A DNA stretch of 64,000 bases from Acidimicrobiaceae bacterium. Lineage in GTDB: Bacteria; Actinomycetota; Acidimicrobiia; Acidimicrobiales; UBA8190. Positions 28,755-36,550 of this stretch are shown piece after piece. Within the stretch, counting starts at the first letter, position 1. The number at the start of each line of letters is the position of its first letter. The stretch covers positions 1 through 64,000 of the forward strand of contig PLZB01000095.1 of NCBI GenBank assembly GCA_003151955.1, in the 5' to 3' direction. Both the position numbers and the translations under genes were made by a program. A model generated the notes under the pieces. That model was not told where the DNA came from. It saw nothing but the letters and a program-made list of their open reading frames with translations, and searched no databases.

Positions 28755-29926
28755 CCGGCGGGACCGGCTCCAATTGGCCCAAGGTCTTCGCCATGACCAG
28801 GCTGAGCCGGCAGCGGGCCACCACCGACCGCCGGTTCCTCTTCGTGGCCGGGATCCTCCCCTTCGTCATCATCCTCCTGGTCGGCAGCCTGGTCGGGAAC
28901 ATCAACCGGGTTCCCCTCGGGGTGATCCAGCTCGACCACGGTCCCCTGGCCGATCGGCTGGTGTCCCTCCTGGAGCGGTCCGACGCCGTCAAGGTCAGCT
29001 TCGCCCCCTCGACCTCCCAGGTCCGGGACAAGGTCCTCCGGGGGCTCCTGGCCGGGGGGATCGAGATTCCCGCCGACTTCGACGCCGCCCTCCAGGCCGG
29101 CCAGGTCCCCGTCCTCGACGAGATCGGCCAGGTCGGGGCGGGGGCCTCGGCCCAGGCCCGGGCGGCCGTGGTCGGGGCCGTCGACGTCGTCGACGCCGAG
29201 TGGCAGGCCGCCCTCCAGGCCCACCAGGCCCACCCCGACATCTCCGTGGCGACCGCCCTGGACAGCGCCCAGAAGGTCACCGACGCCGCCTACGGCCGGG
29301 TGGCCGCCACCACCACGCCCAAGATCAGCCCCTACTCCTACACGACCCCGGCCAACCTGATCCTCTTCGTCTTCCTCACCGCCCTCGTCTCGGCCTCGGC
29401 CCTGGTCGAGTCCCGCCAGCTCGGCCTCCTCCAGCGGATCCTGGCCTCCCCCACCCCGCCCTGGGTGATCGTCGTGGCCCAGCTGATCTCGACCACCGTC
29501 CTGGCCCTGGCCCAGAGCGTCGGGATGATCATCATGGGCAGCCTCGTCTTCGGGGTCCACTGGGGGGACCCCGTCGCCCTGGCCCTCCTCGTCGTCGTCC
29601 TCTCCCTCGCCGCCTCCGGAGGGGCCGTGGTCCTCGGCACCTTCTGCAAGAGCCAGGAGCAGGCCATCTCCATCGGGACGGTCGGGGGGATCTCACTGGC
29701 CATGCTGGGCGGCTGCATGTGGCCCCTCGACGTCGTCGGGCCCGTCATGCGGGAGGTGGGGCACGTGACCCCCCAGGCCTGGGCCATGGACGGATTCGTC
29801 CACCTCGTCTACGACCACTCCGGCATCGCCGGGGTGGCCCCCGATCTCGGGGTCCTGGCCGCCATGGGCCTCGGCCTCCTCCTGGTCGGGACCTACCGGC
29901 TCCGCTCCACCATCGCCGCCCGCTGA
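28751..29926 (+). CDS. ABC-2 type permease subunit 2
   Basis: 391 residues from TTG 28751, again in a TTGA overlap. Same topology as subunit 1: N-terminal segment FVAGILPFVIILLVGSLVG, exterior domain to about 185, then five to six membrane segments (LILFVFLTALVSASALVESRQLGLLQRIL, ISLAMLGGCMWPLD). The two permeases are clearly related but diverged, so the transporter is likely a heterodimer with one ATPase. A small gap and the convergent TA module follow. Confidence 0.9.
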   Translation: MTGGTGSNWPKVFAMTRLSRQRATTDRRFLFVAGILPFVIILLVGSLVGNINRVPLGVIQLDHGPLADRLVSLLERSDAVKVSFAPSTSQVRDKVLRGLLAGGIEIPADFDAALQAGQVPVLDEIGQVGAGASAQARAAVVGAVDVVDAEWQAALQAHQAHPDISVATALDSAQKVTDAAYGRVAATTTPKISPYSYTTPANLILFVFLTALVSASALVESRQLGLLQRILASPTPPWVIVVAQLISTTVLALAQSVGMIIMGSLVFGVHWGDPVALALLVVVLSLAASGGAVVLGTFCKSQEQAISIGTVGGISLAMLGGCMWPLDVVGPVMREVGHVTPQAWAMDGFVHLVYDHSGIAGVAPDLGVLAAMGLGLLLVGTYRLRSTIAAR

Positions 29927-29960
29927 GCGGCTCGGACGCCGATCTTCAGCGCCGGAGCGT

Positions 29961-30338
29961 TCAGTAAGCCGGTCGGAGTCCGGTGAACATCGGGAAATGA
30001 CGTACGTTCATGGTCAGGAGCTCGGCCTCGAGGACGATGGCGGTCGCGGCGATGAGGTAGTCGGCGTCGTCGATCCCGCTGTAGGCACGCCGGTGCTGCC
30101 GGGCCAGGGCGCCCGCGGCCCGTGAGATGTCCTCGTCGACTGGGACCCAGGAGAAGGCCGAGAAGAAGACCTCGAGGGCGTCGACCTCGTTGTCCCGTAC
30201 ACCGGCCAGCAGCTCGAACCGGACGACCTCACTGGAGCAGACAGGCTCGTCGTCGTCGACAAGCTGGTGTAGGAGTGCCACCGCCGCTGGAGCACCCCGG
30301 AGATGGTCGACGGCGACGCTCGTGTCCAACAGCTTCAC
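29961..30338 (-). CDS. vapC: PIN-domain toxin (VapC)
   Basis: 125 residues. PIN acidic residues: Asp5 ([13 protein letters not shown]), Glu42 (VVRFELLAG) and Asp93 with neighbours ([14 protein letters not shown]), then [10 protein letters not shown] at the end. Starts in a 4-base ATGA overlap with the antitoxin. Predicted RNase toxin. It lies downstream of a decayed PIN gene (30641-30835). Confidence 0.92.
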   Translation of the reverse strand: MKLLDTSVAVDHLRGAPAAVALLHQLVDDDEPVCSSEVVRFELLAGVRDNEVDALEVFFSAFSWVPVDEDISRAAGALARQHRRAYSGIDDADYLIAATAIVLEAELLTMNVRHFPMFTGLRPAY

Positions 30339-30595
30339 CCGAGACCCTGCCTCGTGAGCCGTTCCTGCAGGTCCCCTCGGCGGGCATCGACATAGTCCTC
30401 ACCTGTGAGCCGACGATCGCCGAACGACCCGGCCGTCGCCTCGAGGGCGCGGAGACGTTCGATCTTCGACGTTTCGCCGAAGGTGGAGCGGACGGCCCGT
30501 CTGATCAGCTCGGAGCGCGACGCCCCTGTTCTCCGGGCCACGGCGTCGAGAAGCTCCAGCTCACCCTCGCCCAGGTAGATCTGCGTGCGCTCCAC
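30335..30595 (-). CDS. vapB: ribbon-helix-helix antitoxin (VapB)
   Basis: 86 residues from GTG 30595, giving [24 protein letters not shown] (RHH strand and helix 1) and [15 protein letters not shown] (helix 2). The C-terminal half ([29 protein letters not shown]) would bind the toxin. The longer ORF start is rejected because a perfect TATAAT lies 6 bases before the GTG, which makes a leaderless mRNA likely. Confidence 0.9.
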   Translation of the reverse strand: MERTQIYLGEGELELLDAVARRTGASRSELIRRAVRSTFGETSKIERLRALEATAGSFGDRRLTGEDYVDARRGDLQERLTRQGLG

Positions 30596-30601
30596 GACAC
30601 C

Positions 30602-30620
30602 ATTATACACCACCTGGTGT
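30602..30620 (-). promoter_or_regulatory. TATAAT -10 with overlapping operator ACACCA-gg-TGGTGT, leaderless vapBC promoter
   Basis: On the minus strand ACACCA-GG-TGGTGT (30620-30607) runs into TATAAT (30607-30602), a consensus -10 in otherwise GC-rich DNA. The -10 ends 6 bases before the vapB GTG. Confidence 0.75.
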
Positions 30621-30640
30621 TGCGTCGGGGAGGTCACTCT

Positions 30641-30835
30641 TCACACCTTGACGACGTCGATCAAGTCGTCGAGACCCCGGAAGTCGTCGGGATTCCTGGT
30701 GTAGAGCGGGAGGTGAAGGGCACAGGCCGTGGCCGCGATCAGGAGGTCCAGGGCTCGGGGCCCGCGGGCCTTGCGCCCTAAGGCAACGACGGCGGCATAG
30801 ACGAGGCCGTAGGCGCGAGCGGCCGTGCTACAACC
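30641..30835 (-). pseudogene. C-terminal remnant of a PIN-domain (VapC) toxin gene
   Basis: About 64 codons in frame to the TGA at 30641 read ...AARAYGLVYAAVVALGRKA, RGPRALDLLIAATACALHLP, LYTRNPDDFRGLDDLIDVVKV. LDLLIAATA and LYTRNPDDF are the third and fourth PIN motifs. No start codon or N-terminal Asp motif is present; the sequence runs straight into the 3' end of the 30828-32186 gene. The 5' two-thirds of the toxin and its antitoxin have been lost. Confidence 0.8.
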
Positions 30836-32186
30836 AGGGGAACGTGCCTCCCACCTTTCGGATCAGGTGACGACGAGCGAGATCCTTGAGCACGGTGACC
30901 AGCCCGGCGGTGTGGAAGACGAGCGCCGCGGTGAGGAACAGCGCCACCGGTGGAGGGCTGTCATGGCCGTGGGGGATGGCGCCGGGCTGCCGGAGCAACA
31001 TCAGGCAGAGCACTCCTGTCACGACCGCGGCCACCTCCACCAGGAGAACCAGGGCCCGGGAGGCGGTGGAGGTCGGGCCCCGGACGGGGCGGAGGGGCGG
31101 GGCGGACACCCAGGGCGGCCGGGCCCTGGGTTGTCCCGACGGGGACCGGCGGGTCTCCGGGTTCTTGAGCGCCACCACCCAGAACCACAGGGGGAAGACG
31201 CTTACGAAGGCCGGGACGAACGTGGCCGGGCCGAGCAGCCAGTGGTGGGACACCAGCCGGAGCCCGGCGACGACGGCGGTGTAGCTCAGGGCCAGCCCCG
31301 AGGTGAACGTAAAGACCCGGTCCAGGATCCCGCCGATGGGTCGATCGGCGAAGCCAGGAGGCCGGACGGGGGGCCGATCGTCGTGGGGACCGGTCCACAC
31401 GAAAAGGGGCCAGCCGTCCGGTGCCGGGGGCCAGGTGGGGTCCGGGCGCCAGGCCGCTTCGGGGGCCCACCCATCTGGAGGGCGGGCCCACCCCGGCGGG
31501 GGGTTGAAGGAGAACCGAACCCCCTCGGCTCCGGCGGCCCGGAGATCGGGGAGGGGACCCTCAAACGCGGGAGCCACGCCGAGTCCCCGGCGGGCCAGGG
31601 TCACGGCCCTGAGGAGCCCGTCGAGGTCGACGACATCTCGGAACATGGGCTCTGCAGTGGTCGGCCCGTCGATCAGACCGAGGACTCGGAACCCGTCACC
31701 CAGCCCACCGGACAGCTGGACCCTCCGCCCAGGCCCCCACCGAGCCGTCGGGGCGCCGTTGGTGGTCCAGCTGATCGTTCCGATCCCGGGTTCCCGCCGG
31801 CGGTCGACCCGGAAGAGGGCGGTGGACAGGGGGACCTCTCGGAGGTGGCGGGGACCCCGCCAGGACAGGGCCCGGCGGTCGGTGACCAACAGCACCGTCG
31901 CACGCCGCCGGCGGGCCGTCGCCATCAGGCCGCCGATACTGAGCAACCAGAAGAGCGAAAACCACACCACGCCGAAGGCCCGGAAGCCGCTCGGGGTCCC
32001 CATGGCGGTCCAGGTCACCAGGACTGCCGGCCCCGCCACCATGGGCCCCAGCAGCTGGGCGGCCGTCCGCCGCCACGGGGGCGGACCGGAGCGCCCACGC
32101 CACAGCACCTGCTCGCCCGGAAGCAGCGGCGCTCCCCCGGCTCCCCGGGCCCCGTCGTCTCCACTCCCCGCCGGGTCCGCCCTCAC
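30828..32186 (-). CDS. multi-pass membrane protein with an N-terminal PH-like domain, function unknown
   Basis: 452 residues from ATG 32186, which overlaps the UDG gene stop by 4 bases. Two N-terminal membrane segments (about 47-65 and 68-90) are followed by RRRRATVLLVTDRRALSW, typical of PH-like domains in actinobacterial membrane proteins. The middle carries FSFNPPPGWARPPDGW and PDPTWPPAPDGW, a Pro/Trp-rich linker found in many actinobacterial proteins. Four more membrane segments lie after residue 295. The 3' end abuts the VapC remnant, so its final codons may have been shaped by an insertion. Confidence 0.8.
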   Translation of the reverse strand: MRADPAGSGDDGARGAGGAPLLPGEQVLWRGRSGPPPWRRTAAQLLGPMVAGPAVLVTWTAMGTPSGFRAFGVVWFSLFWLLSIGGLMATARRRRATVLLVTDRRALSWRGPRHLREVPLSTALFRVDRRREPGIGTISWTTNGAPTARWGPGRRVQLSGGLGDGFRVLGLIDGPTTAEPMFRDVVDLDGLLRAVTLARRGLGVAPAFEGPLPDLRAAGAEGVRFSFNPPPGWARPPDGWAPEAAWRPDPTWPPAPDGWPLFVWTGPHDDRPPVRPPGFADRPIGGILDRVFTFTSGLALSYTAVVAGLRLVSHHWLLGPATFVPAFVSVFPLWFWVVALKNPETRRSPSGQPRARPPWVSAPPLRPVRGPTSTASRALVLLVEVAAVVTGVLCLMLLRQPGAIPHGHDSPPPVALFLTAALVFHTAGLVTVLKDLARRHLIRKVGGTFPWL

Positions 32187-32890
32187 CCGCCGGCCCCCTC
32201 CCCCACCCCGCAGAGCTCCCTGGCCCGGGCCATGACGGCGTCGAACATGGGCTCGGTCAGGGTCCCGGTGAAGGTGTTCTGCTGGCTGGGGTGGTAGGAG
32301 CAGAGGAGGGTGGGACCGGCCGGGGTGGCCGCCTCGACGCCGTGGCCGAAGCGGGGCCGGGGGCGGAGCCCGAGCTCGACGGCCATCACGTCGTAGGCGA
32401 ACCGGCCCAGGGCCAGGACGACCCGGACGTCAGGGAGGAGGGCCAGCTCCCGGCGGAGGAACGGGAGGCAGCGGTCCCGCTCCTCGGGGGTGGGCCTGTT
32501 GGCCGGGGGGGCGCAGCGGACGGCGGCCACCACGTAGGCCCCGGTGAGCTCAAGGCCGTCGTCGGCGGCCACGGAGGTGGGCTGGTTGGCGAAGCCGGCC
32601 CGGTGGAGGGCGGCGAAGAGCCAGTCCCCCGAGCGGTCCCCGGTGAAGACCCGGCCGGTCCGGTTGGCCCCGTGGGCGGCCGGGGCCAGGCCCACCACCA
32701 GGAGCCGGGCGGCGGGGTCCCCGAAGCCGGGGACGGGGCGGCCCCAGTAGGCCTGGTCGGCGAACGAGGCCCGCTTCTCCCGGGCCACCTCCTCCCGCCA
32801 GTCCACCAGCCGGGGACAGGCCCGGCATCCGGCGATCTCGGTCGACAGGGTCTCGAGCCCCGCTCGGGGCCGGCCATCGGGACTGGACAC
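32183..32890 (-). CDS. uracil-DNA glycosylase, family 5 (UdgB-like)
   Basis: 235 residues from GTG 32890. Fe-S cysteines appear in AGCRACPRLVDW and VRCAPPANRPTPEER. Motif 1 reads VGLAPAAHGANRTGRVFTGD; the lack of the catalytic Asp/Asn of families 1 and 4 and the GANRTGR..TGD motif indicate family 5. Motif 2 is CSYHPSQQNTFTG. It excises uracil and some deaminated purines. Divergent from the phosphatase gene; the next gene (30828-32186) overlaps its stop. Confidence 0.93.
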   Translation of the reverse strand: MSSPDGRPRAGLETLSTEIAGCRACPRLVDWREEVAREKRASFADQAYWGRPVPGFGDPAARLLVVGLAPAAHGANRTGRVFTGDRSGDWLFAALHRAGFANQPTSVAADDGLELTGAYVVAAVRCAPPANRPTPEERDRCLPFLRRELALLPDVRVVLALGRFAYDVMAVELGLRPRPRFGHGVEAATPAGPTLLCSYHPSQQNTFTGTLTEPMFDAVMARARELCGVGEGAGG

Positions 32891-32914
32891 GGGGACAGCG
32901 TACGATGGCCGGTC

Positions 32915-33559
32915 GTGCCTCCCCCCCGCCTGCCCGCCCCCGCCGTCTGTCTCCTGGTCCGCCACGGGAAGACCCCGACGACGGGGACGACCCTGCCGGG
33001 GCGGGCCAAGGGACTCCACCTCTCCGACGAGGGCAGGGCCCAGGCCGAGGCGGTGGCGGCCCGGATCGCCGAGCTGAAGAAGCCTCCGGTGGCCGTCTAC
33101 GCCTCCCCCCTGGAGCGGACCGTCGAGACGGCACGGCCCATCGCCGCCGCCCTCGGCCTCCGGGTCCGGACCGACCGGGGCCTCCTCGAATGTGACTTCG
33201 GGGACTGGACCGGGGGGGAGCTGAAGAAGCTAGCCAAGCTCCCGGAGTGGAACCAGGTCCAGCGGTTCCCGAGCGGGTTCCGATTCCCCGGGGGTGAGTC
33301 CTTCACCGAGATGCAGCTCCGGATCATGGCCAGCATCGACCGGCTGGCCGCCACCCACCCCGGGACGACCTTCGTGGCCGTCTCCCACGCGGATCCCATC
33401 AAGGCAGCCGTGGCCGGCGTGGCCGGCACCCCCCTCGACCTCTTCCAGCGGCTCGTGGTCTCCCCCTGCTCGGTCACGGCCCTGTCCCGGGGGCCGGTCA
33501 GCTCCCACGTCCTCTGCGTCAACGCCGTGGCCTCGCTGAGCCAGTTGGCCCTGTCATGA
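32915..33559 (+). CDS. histidine phosphatase family protein (Rv2135c-like)
   Basis: 214 residues from GTG 32915; TACGAT at 32901-32906 suggests a leaderless mRNA. The catalytic LVRHGKTP motif, ECDFGDWTGGELKKL and the second histidine SHADPIKAAVAG are intact. First gene of a conserved actinobacterial trio: phosphatase, DUF3090, SCO1664-type protein (compare Rv2135c-Rv2134c-Rv2133c). The substrate is unknown; the family includes acid phosphatases and phosphoglycerate mutase-like enzymes. Confidence 0.92.
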   Translation: MPPPRLPAPAVCLLVRHGKTPTTGTTLPGRAKGLHLSDEGRAQAEAVAARIAELKKPPVAVYASPLERTVETARPIAAALGLRVRTDRGLLECDFGDWTGGELKKLAKLPEWNQVQRFPSGFRFPGGESFTEMQLRIMASIDRLAATHPGTTFVAVSHADPIKAAVAGVAGTPLDLFQRLVVSPCSVTALSRGPVSSHVLCVNAVASLSQLALS

Positions 33560-34053
33560 GCCCCGAGCTCGACCTCGGGGACCTCGACCGGTTCACGGTC
33601 GGGACGGAAGGTCCGGTCGGGCGCCGGGTCTTCCTCCTCCAGTGCCGCGCCAGCTCGGGACTCCTGACCCTCAAGGTCGAGAAACAGCAGGTGGCAGTGC
33701 TGGCCGAGTACCTGGGCCGGATCCTCAGGGACCTCGACCGGCCCGCCCATCTCCCCGAGGACCTCGAGCTGGAGGAGCCCCTCGAGCCCCACTGGGCCAT
33801 CGGGACCCTCGGTGTCACCTACGACGACGTCCTGGACCGGATCGTCCTCGTGGCCGAGGAGCTCGTCCCCGAGGACGAGGACGGCGACATGGCCCGCTTC
33901 GCCGTCACCCGGGAGCAGGCGGCCGCCTTCGCCATCCGGGCCACCTCCCTGGTGGAGGCAGGCCGGCCTCCCTGTCCCCTCTGCGGACTCCCCCTCGACC
34001 CTTCTGGACACGAGTGCCCGAGGACGAACGGCCACCGGCCCCCGATCACCTGA
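33556..34053 (+). CDS. DUF3090 family protein
   Basis: 165 residues in a 4-base overlap with the phosphatase. LGDLDRFTVGTEGPVGRRVF, LKVEKQQVAVLAEYL and the acidic patch LVPEDEDGD are DUF3090 hallmarks, and the C-terminus ends in a zinc-ribbon-like CPLCGLPLDPSGHECPRTNG. Function unknown; always found beside the phosphatase and the SCO1664-type protein, so the three probably act in one pathway. Confidence 0.92.
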   Translation: MSPELDLGDLDRFTVGTEGPVGRRVFLLQCRASSGLLTLKVEKQQVAVLAEYLGRILRDLDRPAHLPEDLELEEPLEPHWAIGTLGVTYDDVLDRIVLVAEELVPEDEDGDMARFAVTREQAAAFAIRATSLVEAGRPPCPLCGLPLDPSGHECPRTNGHRPPIT

Positions 34054-34736
34054 GGATCCTGGCCGAGGGGGAGATCGAGGTGGTGGGCCGCCTCCCCTGG
34101 AGCTCGAACGGGACCTTCCTGGTGACCTGTGTCCAGGAGGGGGTGGAGCTCCCGGCCGTCTACAAGCCGCTGCGGGGGGAACGGCCCCTCTGGGACTTCC
34201 CTCCCGGGATCTACCGGCGGGAGGTGGCGGCCTGGGTCCTGTCCGAGGCCCTGGGCTGGGGCCTCGTCCCGGCGACGGTCGAGCGGGAGGACTGTCCCCT
34301 CGGGGTGGGGTCCCTCCAGCGCTTCGTCCCCGCCGACTTCTCCGAGCACTACTTCACCCTGGTCGAGGACACCGGCACCCACGAGGCCTTCCGGACCCTC
34401 TGCGCCTTCGACGTCGTGGCCAACAACACCGACCGCAAGAGCGGCCACTGCCTCCTGGGGGAGGACGGCTCCATCTGGGCCATCGACCACGGGCTCTGCT
34501 TCCACGAGGACCCGAAGCTCCGGACCGTGATCTGGGAGTTCGCCGGGGAGCCCCTCGGCGACGGGCTCTGCCGGGACCTGGCCCGACTGGCGGCCCGGCC
34601 CCCGGACGCCTTCGACGGCCTCCTCTCCCCCGCCGAGATCCGGGCCCTGGCCCGCCGGGCCGACCGCCTGGCCGCCGACGGCTCCCTCCCCGCCCCCGGG
34701 GATGACCGCCACCACTACCCCTGGCCCCTCGTCTGA
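34014..34736 (+). CDS. SCO1664-family / PI3-PI4 kinase-like protein
   Basis: 240 residues from GTG 34014, a 40-base overlap with DUF3090. LPAVYKPLRGERPLWDFPPG contains the likely ATP-binding Lys; FDVVANNTDRKSGHCLL and IWAIDHGLCFHED resemble the catalytic and metal loops of the PI3/4-kinase-like fold. The activity is unproven. Completes the conserved trio. Confidence 0.9.
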   Translation: MPEDERPPAPDHLRILAEGEIEVVGRLPWSSNGTFLVTCVQEGVELPAVYKPLRGERPLWDFPPGIYRREVAAWVLSEALGWGLVPATVEREDCPLGVGSLQRFVPADFSEHYFTLVEDTGTHEAFRTLCAFDVVANNTDRKSGHCLLGEDGSIWAIDHGLCFHEDPKLRTVIWEFAGEPLGDGLCRDLARLAARPPDAFDGLLSPAEIRALARRADRLAADGSLPAPGDDRHHYPWPLV

Positions 34737-34749
34737 CCGGGGGCCCGGG

Positions 34750-35259
34750 TCAGCCGGGGGCGAAGCTGCAGACCACCCGGCCGGTGCCGGAGCCGAGCCG
34801 GGCCCAGGAGGCGATGTCGAGCTCGAGGACGGCCAGGCCGCCGGTGGGAAGCTCCCCCGCCTCGGGCCGGCCCCCCGGGCCGGAGCCGAGGAGGTGGACC
34901 AGGTCGGAGACGGTCGGGTTGTGGCCGACCAGCATGACGCTCGGGTATTCGTCGTCGATGAGCCGGAGTCGCTCGACGAGGTCGTCGGGGTCGGCGAGGT
35001 AGAGGTCCCGCTCGGCGACGAGGTCGGCGTCCCCGGTCCAGGGGAGCACCCCCCTGGCCGTCTCGAGGGCCCGGGTGGCGGAGGAGGAGAGGACGAGGCC
35101 GGGGAGGGCGACCCCGGCGGCGACGCCGGCAGCCATCCCCCCCACGCCGACCTCGGTCACCTGGCGCTCCCCCCGGGACGTGAGCGCCCGGTCGTGATCG
35201 CCGCCGGAGGGGCTCCCGGCCTGGGCCTTGGCGTGACGGAGGACCCAGAGGACCTTCAA
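34750..35259 (-). CDS. sixA: SixA-like phosphohistidine phosphatase
   Basis: 169 residues from TTG 35259 (TTGA overlap with the DUF459 gene), giving MKVLWVLRHAKAQAG with the RHA catalytic motif; LVLSSSATRALETA and VGHNPTVSDLV complete the fold. SixA removes phosphate from histidine residues of signalling proteins. It is the last gene of the MBOAT-DUF459 unit, which may be coincidence of operon packing. Confidence 0.9.
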   Translation of the reverse strand: MKVLWVLRHAKAQAGSPSGGDHDRALTSRGERQVTEVGVGGMAAGVAAGVALPGLVLSSSATRALETARGVLPWTGDADLVAERDLYLADPDDLVERLRLIDDEYPSVMLVGHNPTVSDLVHLLGSGPGGRPEAGELPTGGLAVLELDIASWARLGSGTGRVVCSFAPG

Positions 35260-36542
35260 GGCTTGAGGCCGAGGCCCCAGTCGTGGTCCATGGCGCTGAT
35301 CACCGCCTGGGCCAGACGGTCGGCCCCGGCGGGGCTGAGATGGGTGCCGTCGGGGGTCCTGACGTCGACCTCGTTCCCCGACCCGTCGGGGAGGTAGGTC
35401 TGGAAGTGGCCCTGGGCATCGGAGAGGACCGGCCAGGAGGGGAAGTAGCTGACTCCGGGGTGGCTGGCCGCCTCGGTCTCGAAGATGGAGTTCAGCGCCA
35501 CCATCTTGGTGTTGAGGCCGGGATCGGCCATCGGTGGCATGCCGATCCAGAGAACCCGGGCCCCGCTGCCGGTGGCCTCGGCCATGAAGGAGCCCACCCG
35601 GGCCGAGTAGGCCGCCGTCCACTGGGAGGTGCCGTAGGAGACGGCCCCGCCGGGCACCTGGAAGTTCTGGGGGTCGTTGGCCCCCAGGAAGACGACGACG
35701 GCCTGGGAGTGGTAGCGCTGGAGCTGGGCCCGGAGCTCGGCGGGCCAGTCGAAGTAGTCGGGTCGGGACAGCCCGGTGTCGACGTGGGCGTCGAGGATGA
35801 TCGAGACGGCCCCGGTCTGGGCCAGGTCGTTGACGAGGGAGTCACCCAGGTCGATGCCGATGGAGTCCCCCACCGAGAGGACCGGGAGGAGCTGGGACGG
35901 GCTGGCGCTGAGGGGCGGGAGGCCGTCGGGAGCGGTCGGGGGGGGACCGGGCGGGGCGGCCCCCGCCACCGTGGTGATCGGCGTCGTCACGATCGGGGTC
36001 AGGGTCGGCGGGACCGTCGCGCGGGGCTGGTAGCCGGCCACCTTCACCACCCCGGGTCCTGTCCGGCCCAGGACCCGGTCGTAGCCGCCGATGACGTGGG
36101 ACAGGCCGAGGGCCCGGCTCACGGCCGAGACGGGCCGGAGGATCTCGAGGGCGGCCGACCGTCGGGTCCCCAGCGGCGAGGCCGAGGCCGAGGCGTAGAG
36201 GGTGGGGGCGTCGAGGAGGAGCCAGAACCCGAAACAGGCCACCCCGACGGCGAGGACCTGACGCCAGCCCGTGCTCACCCGTCCGGCGGGGCCGACGGCT
36301 GATGGCGAGGGCCGGTCCGGGACCGGTTCCGGGACCGGTGCGCCGCCCGCCTCAGGGCCGTCCCTGTCCCCCCCGGGGGCCTCCGGGGCCAGGACCAGGA
36401 CGGGACCGGCCGGGAGGACTCGGGCCGTGGGAGGGGAGGCCACCCGCCGGCGGGGCGACCCGACCCCCCGACCCGGAGGCGCGGCCGGGCCGGTCCGGTG
36501 ATCGGACCCGGGCGCGGCGGTCTCGGTGGGCTGGTCGGACAT
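35256..36542 (-). CDS. DUF459/SGNH-family hydrolase, membrane-anchored
   Basis: 428 residues, ATG 36542. A Pro-rich cytoplasmic N-terminus (1-90) precedes a membrane helix (about 95-115, VLAVGVACFGFWLLLDAP). The outer domain has the SGNH blocks SVGDSIGIDLGDSLVN (nucleophile Ser), FLGANDPQNF and the catalytic DGTHLSPAG. DUF459 proteins beside MBOAT genes resemble the AlgJ/AlgI pair that O-acetylates exopolysaccharide. Likely adds or removes acyl groups on a cell-wall glycan; inference from context. Confidence 0.9.
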   Translation of the reverse strand: MSDQPTETAAPGSDHRTGPAAPPGRGVGSPRRRVASPPTARVLPAGPVLVLAPEAPGGDRDGPEAGGAPVPEPVPDRPSPSAVGPAGRVSTGWRQVLAVGVACFGFWLLLDAPTLYASASASPLGTRRSAALEILRPVSAVSRALGLSHVIGGYDRVLGRTGPGVVKVAGYQPRATVPPTLTPIVTTPITTVAGAAPPGPPPTAPDGLPPLSASPSQLLPVLSVGDSIGIDLGDSLVNDLAQTGAVSIILDAHVDTGLSRPDYFDWPAELRAQLQRYHSQAVVVFLGANDPQNFQVPGGAVSYGTSQWTAAYSARVGSFMAEATGSGARVLWIGMPPMADPGLNTKMVALNSIFETEAASHPGVSYFPSWPVLSDAQGHFQTYLPDGSGNEVDVRTPDGTHLSPAGADRLAQAVISAMDHDWGLGLKP

Positions 36543-36550
36543 GCTGACGC

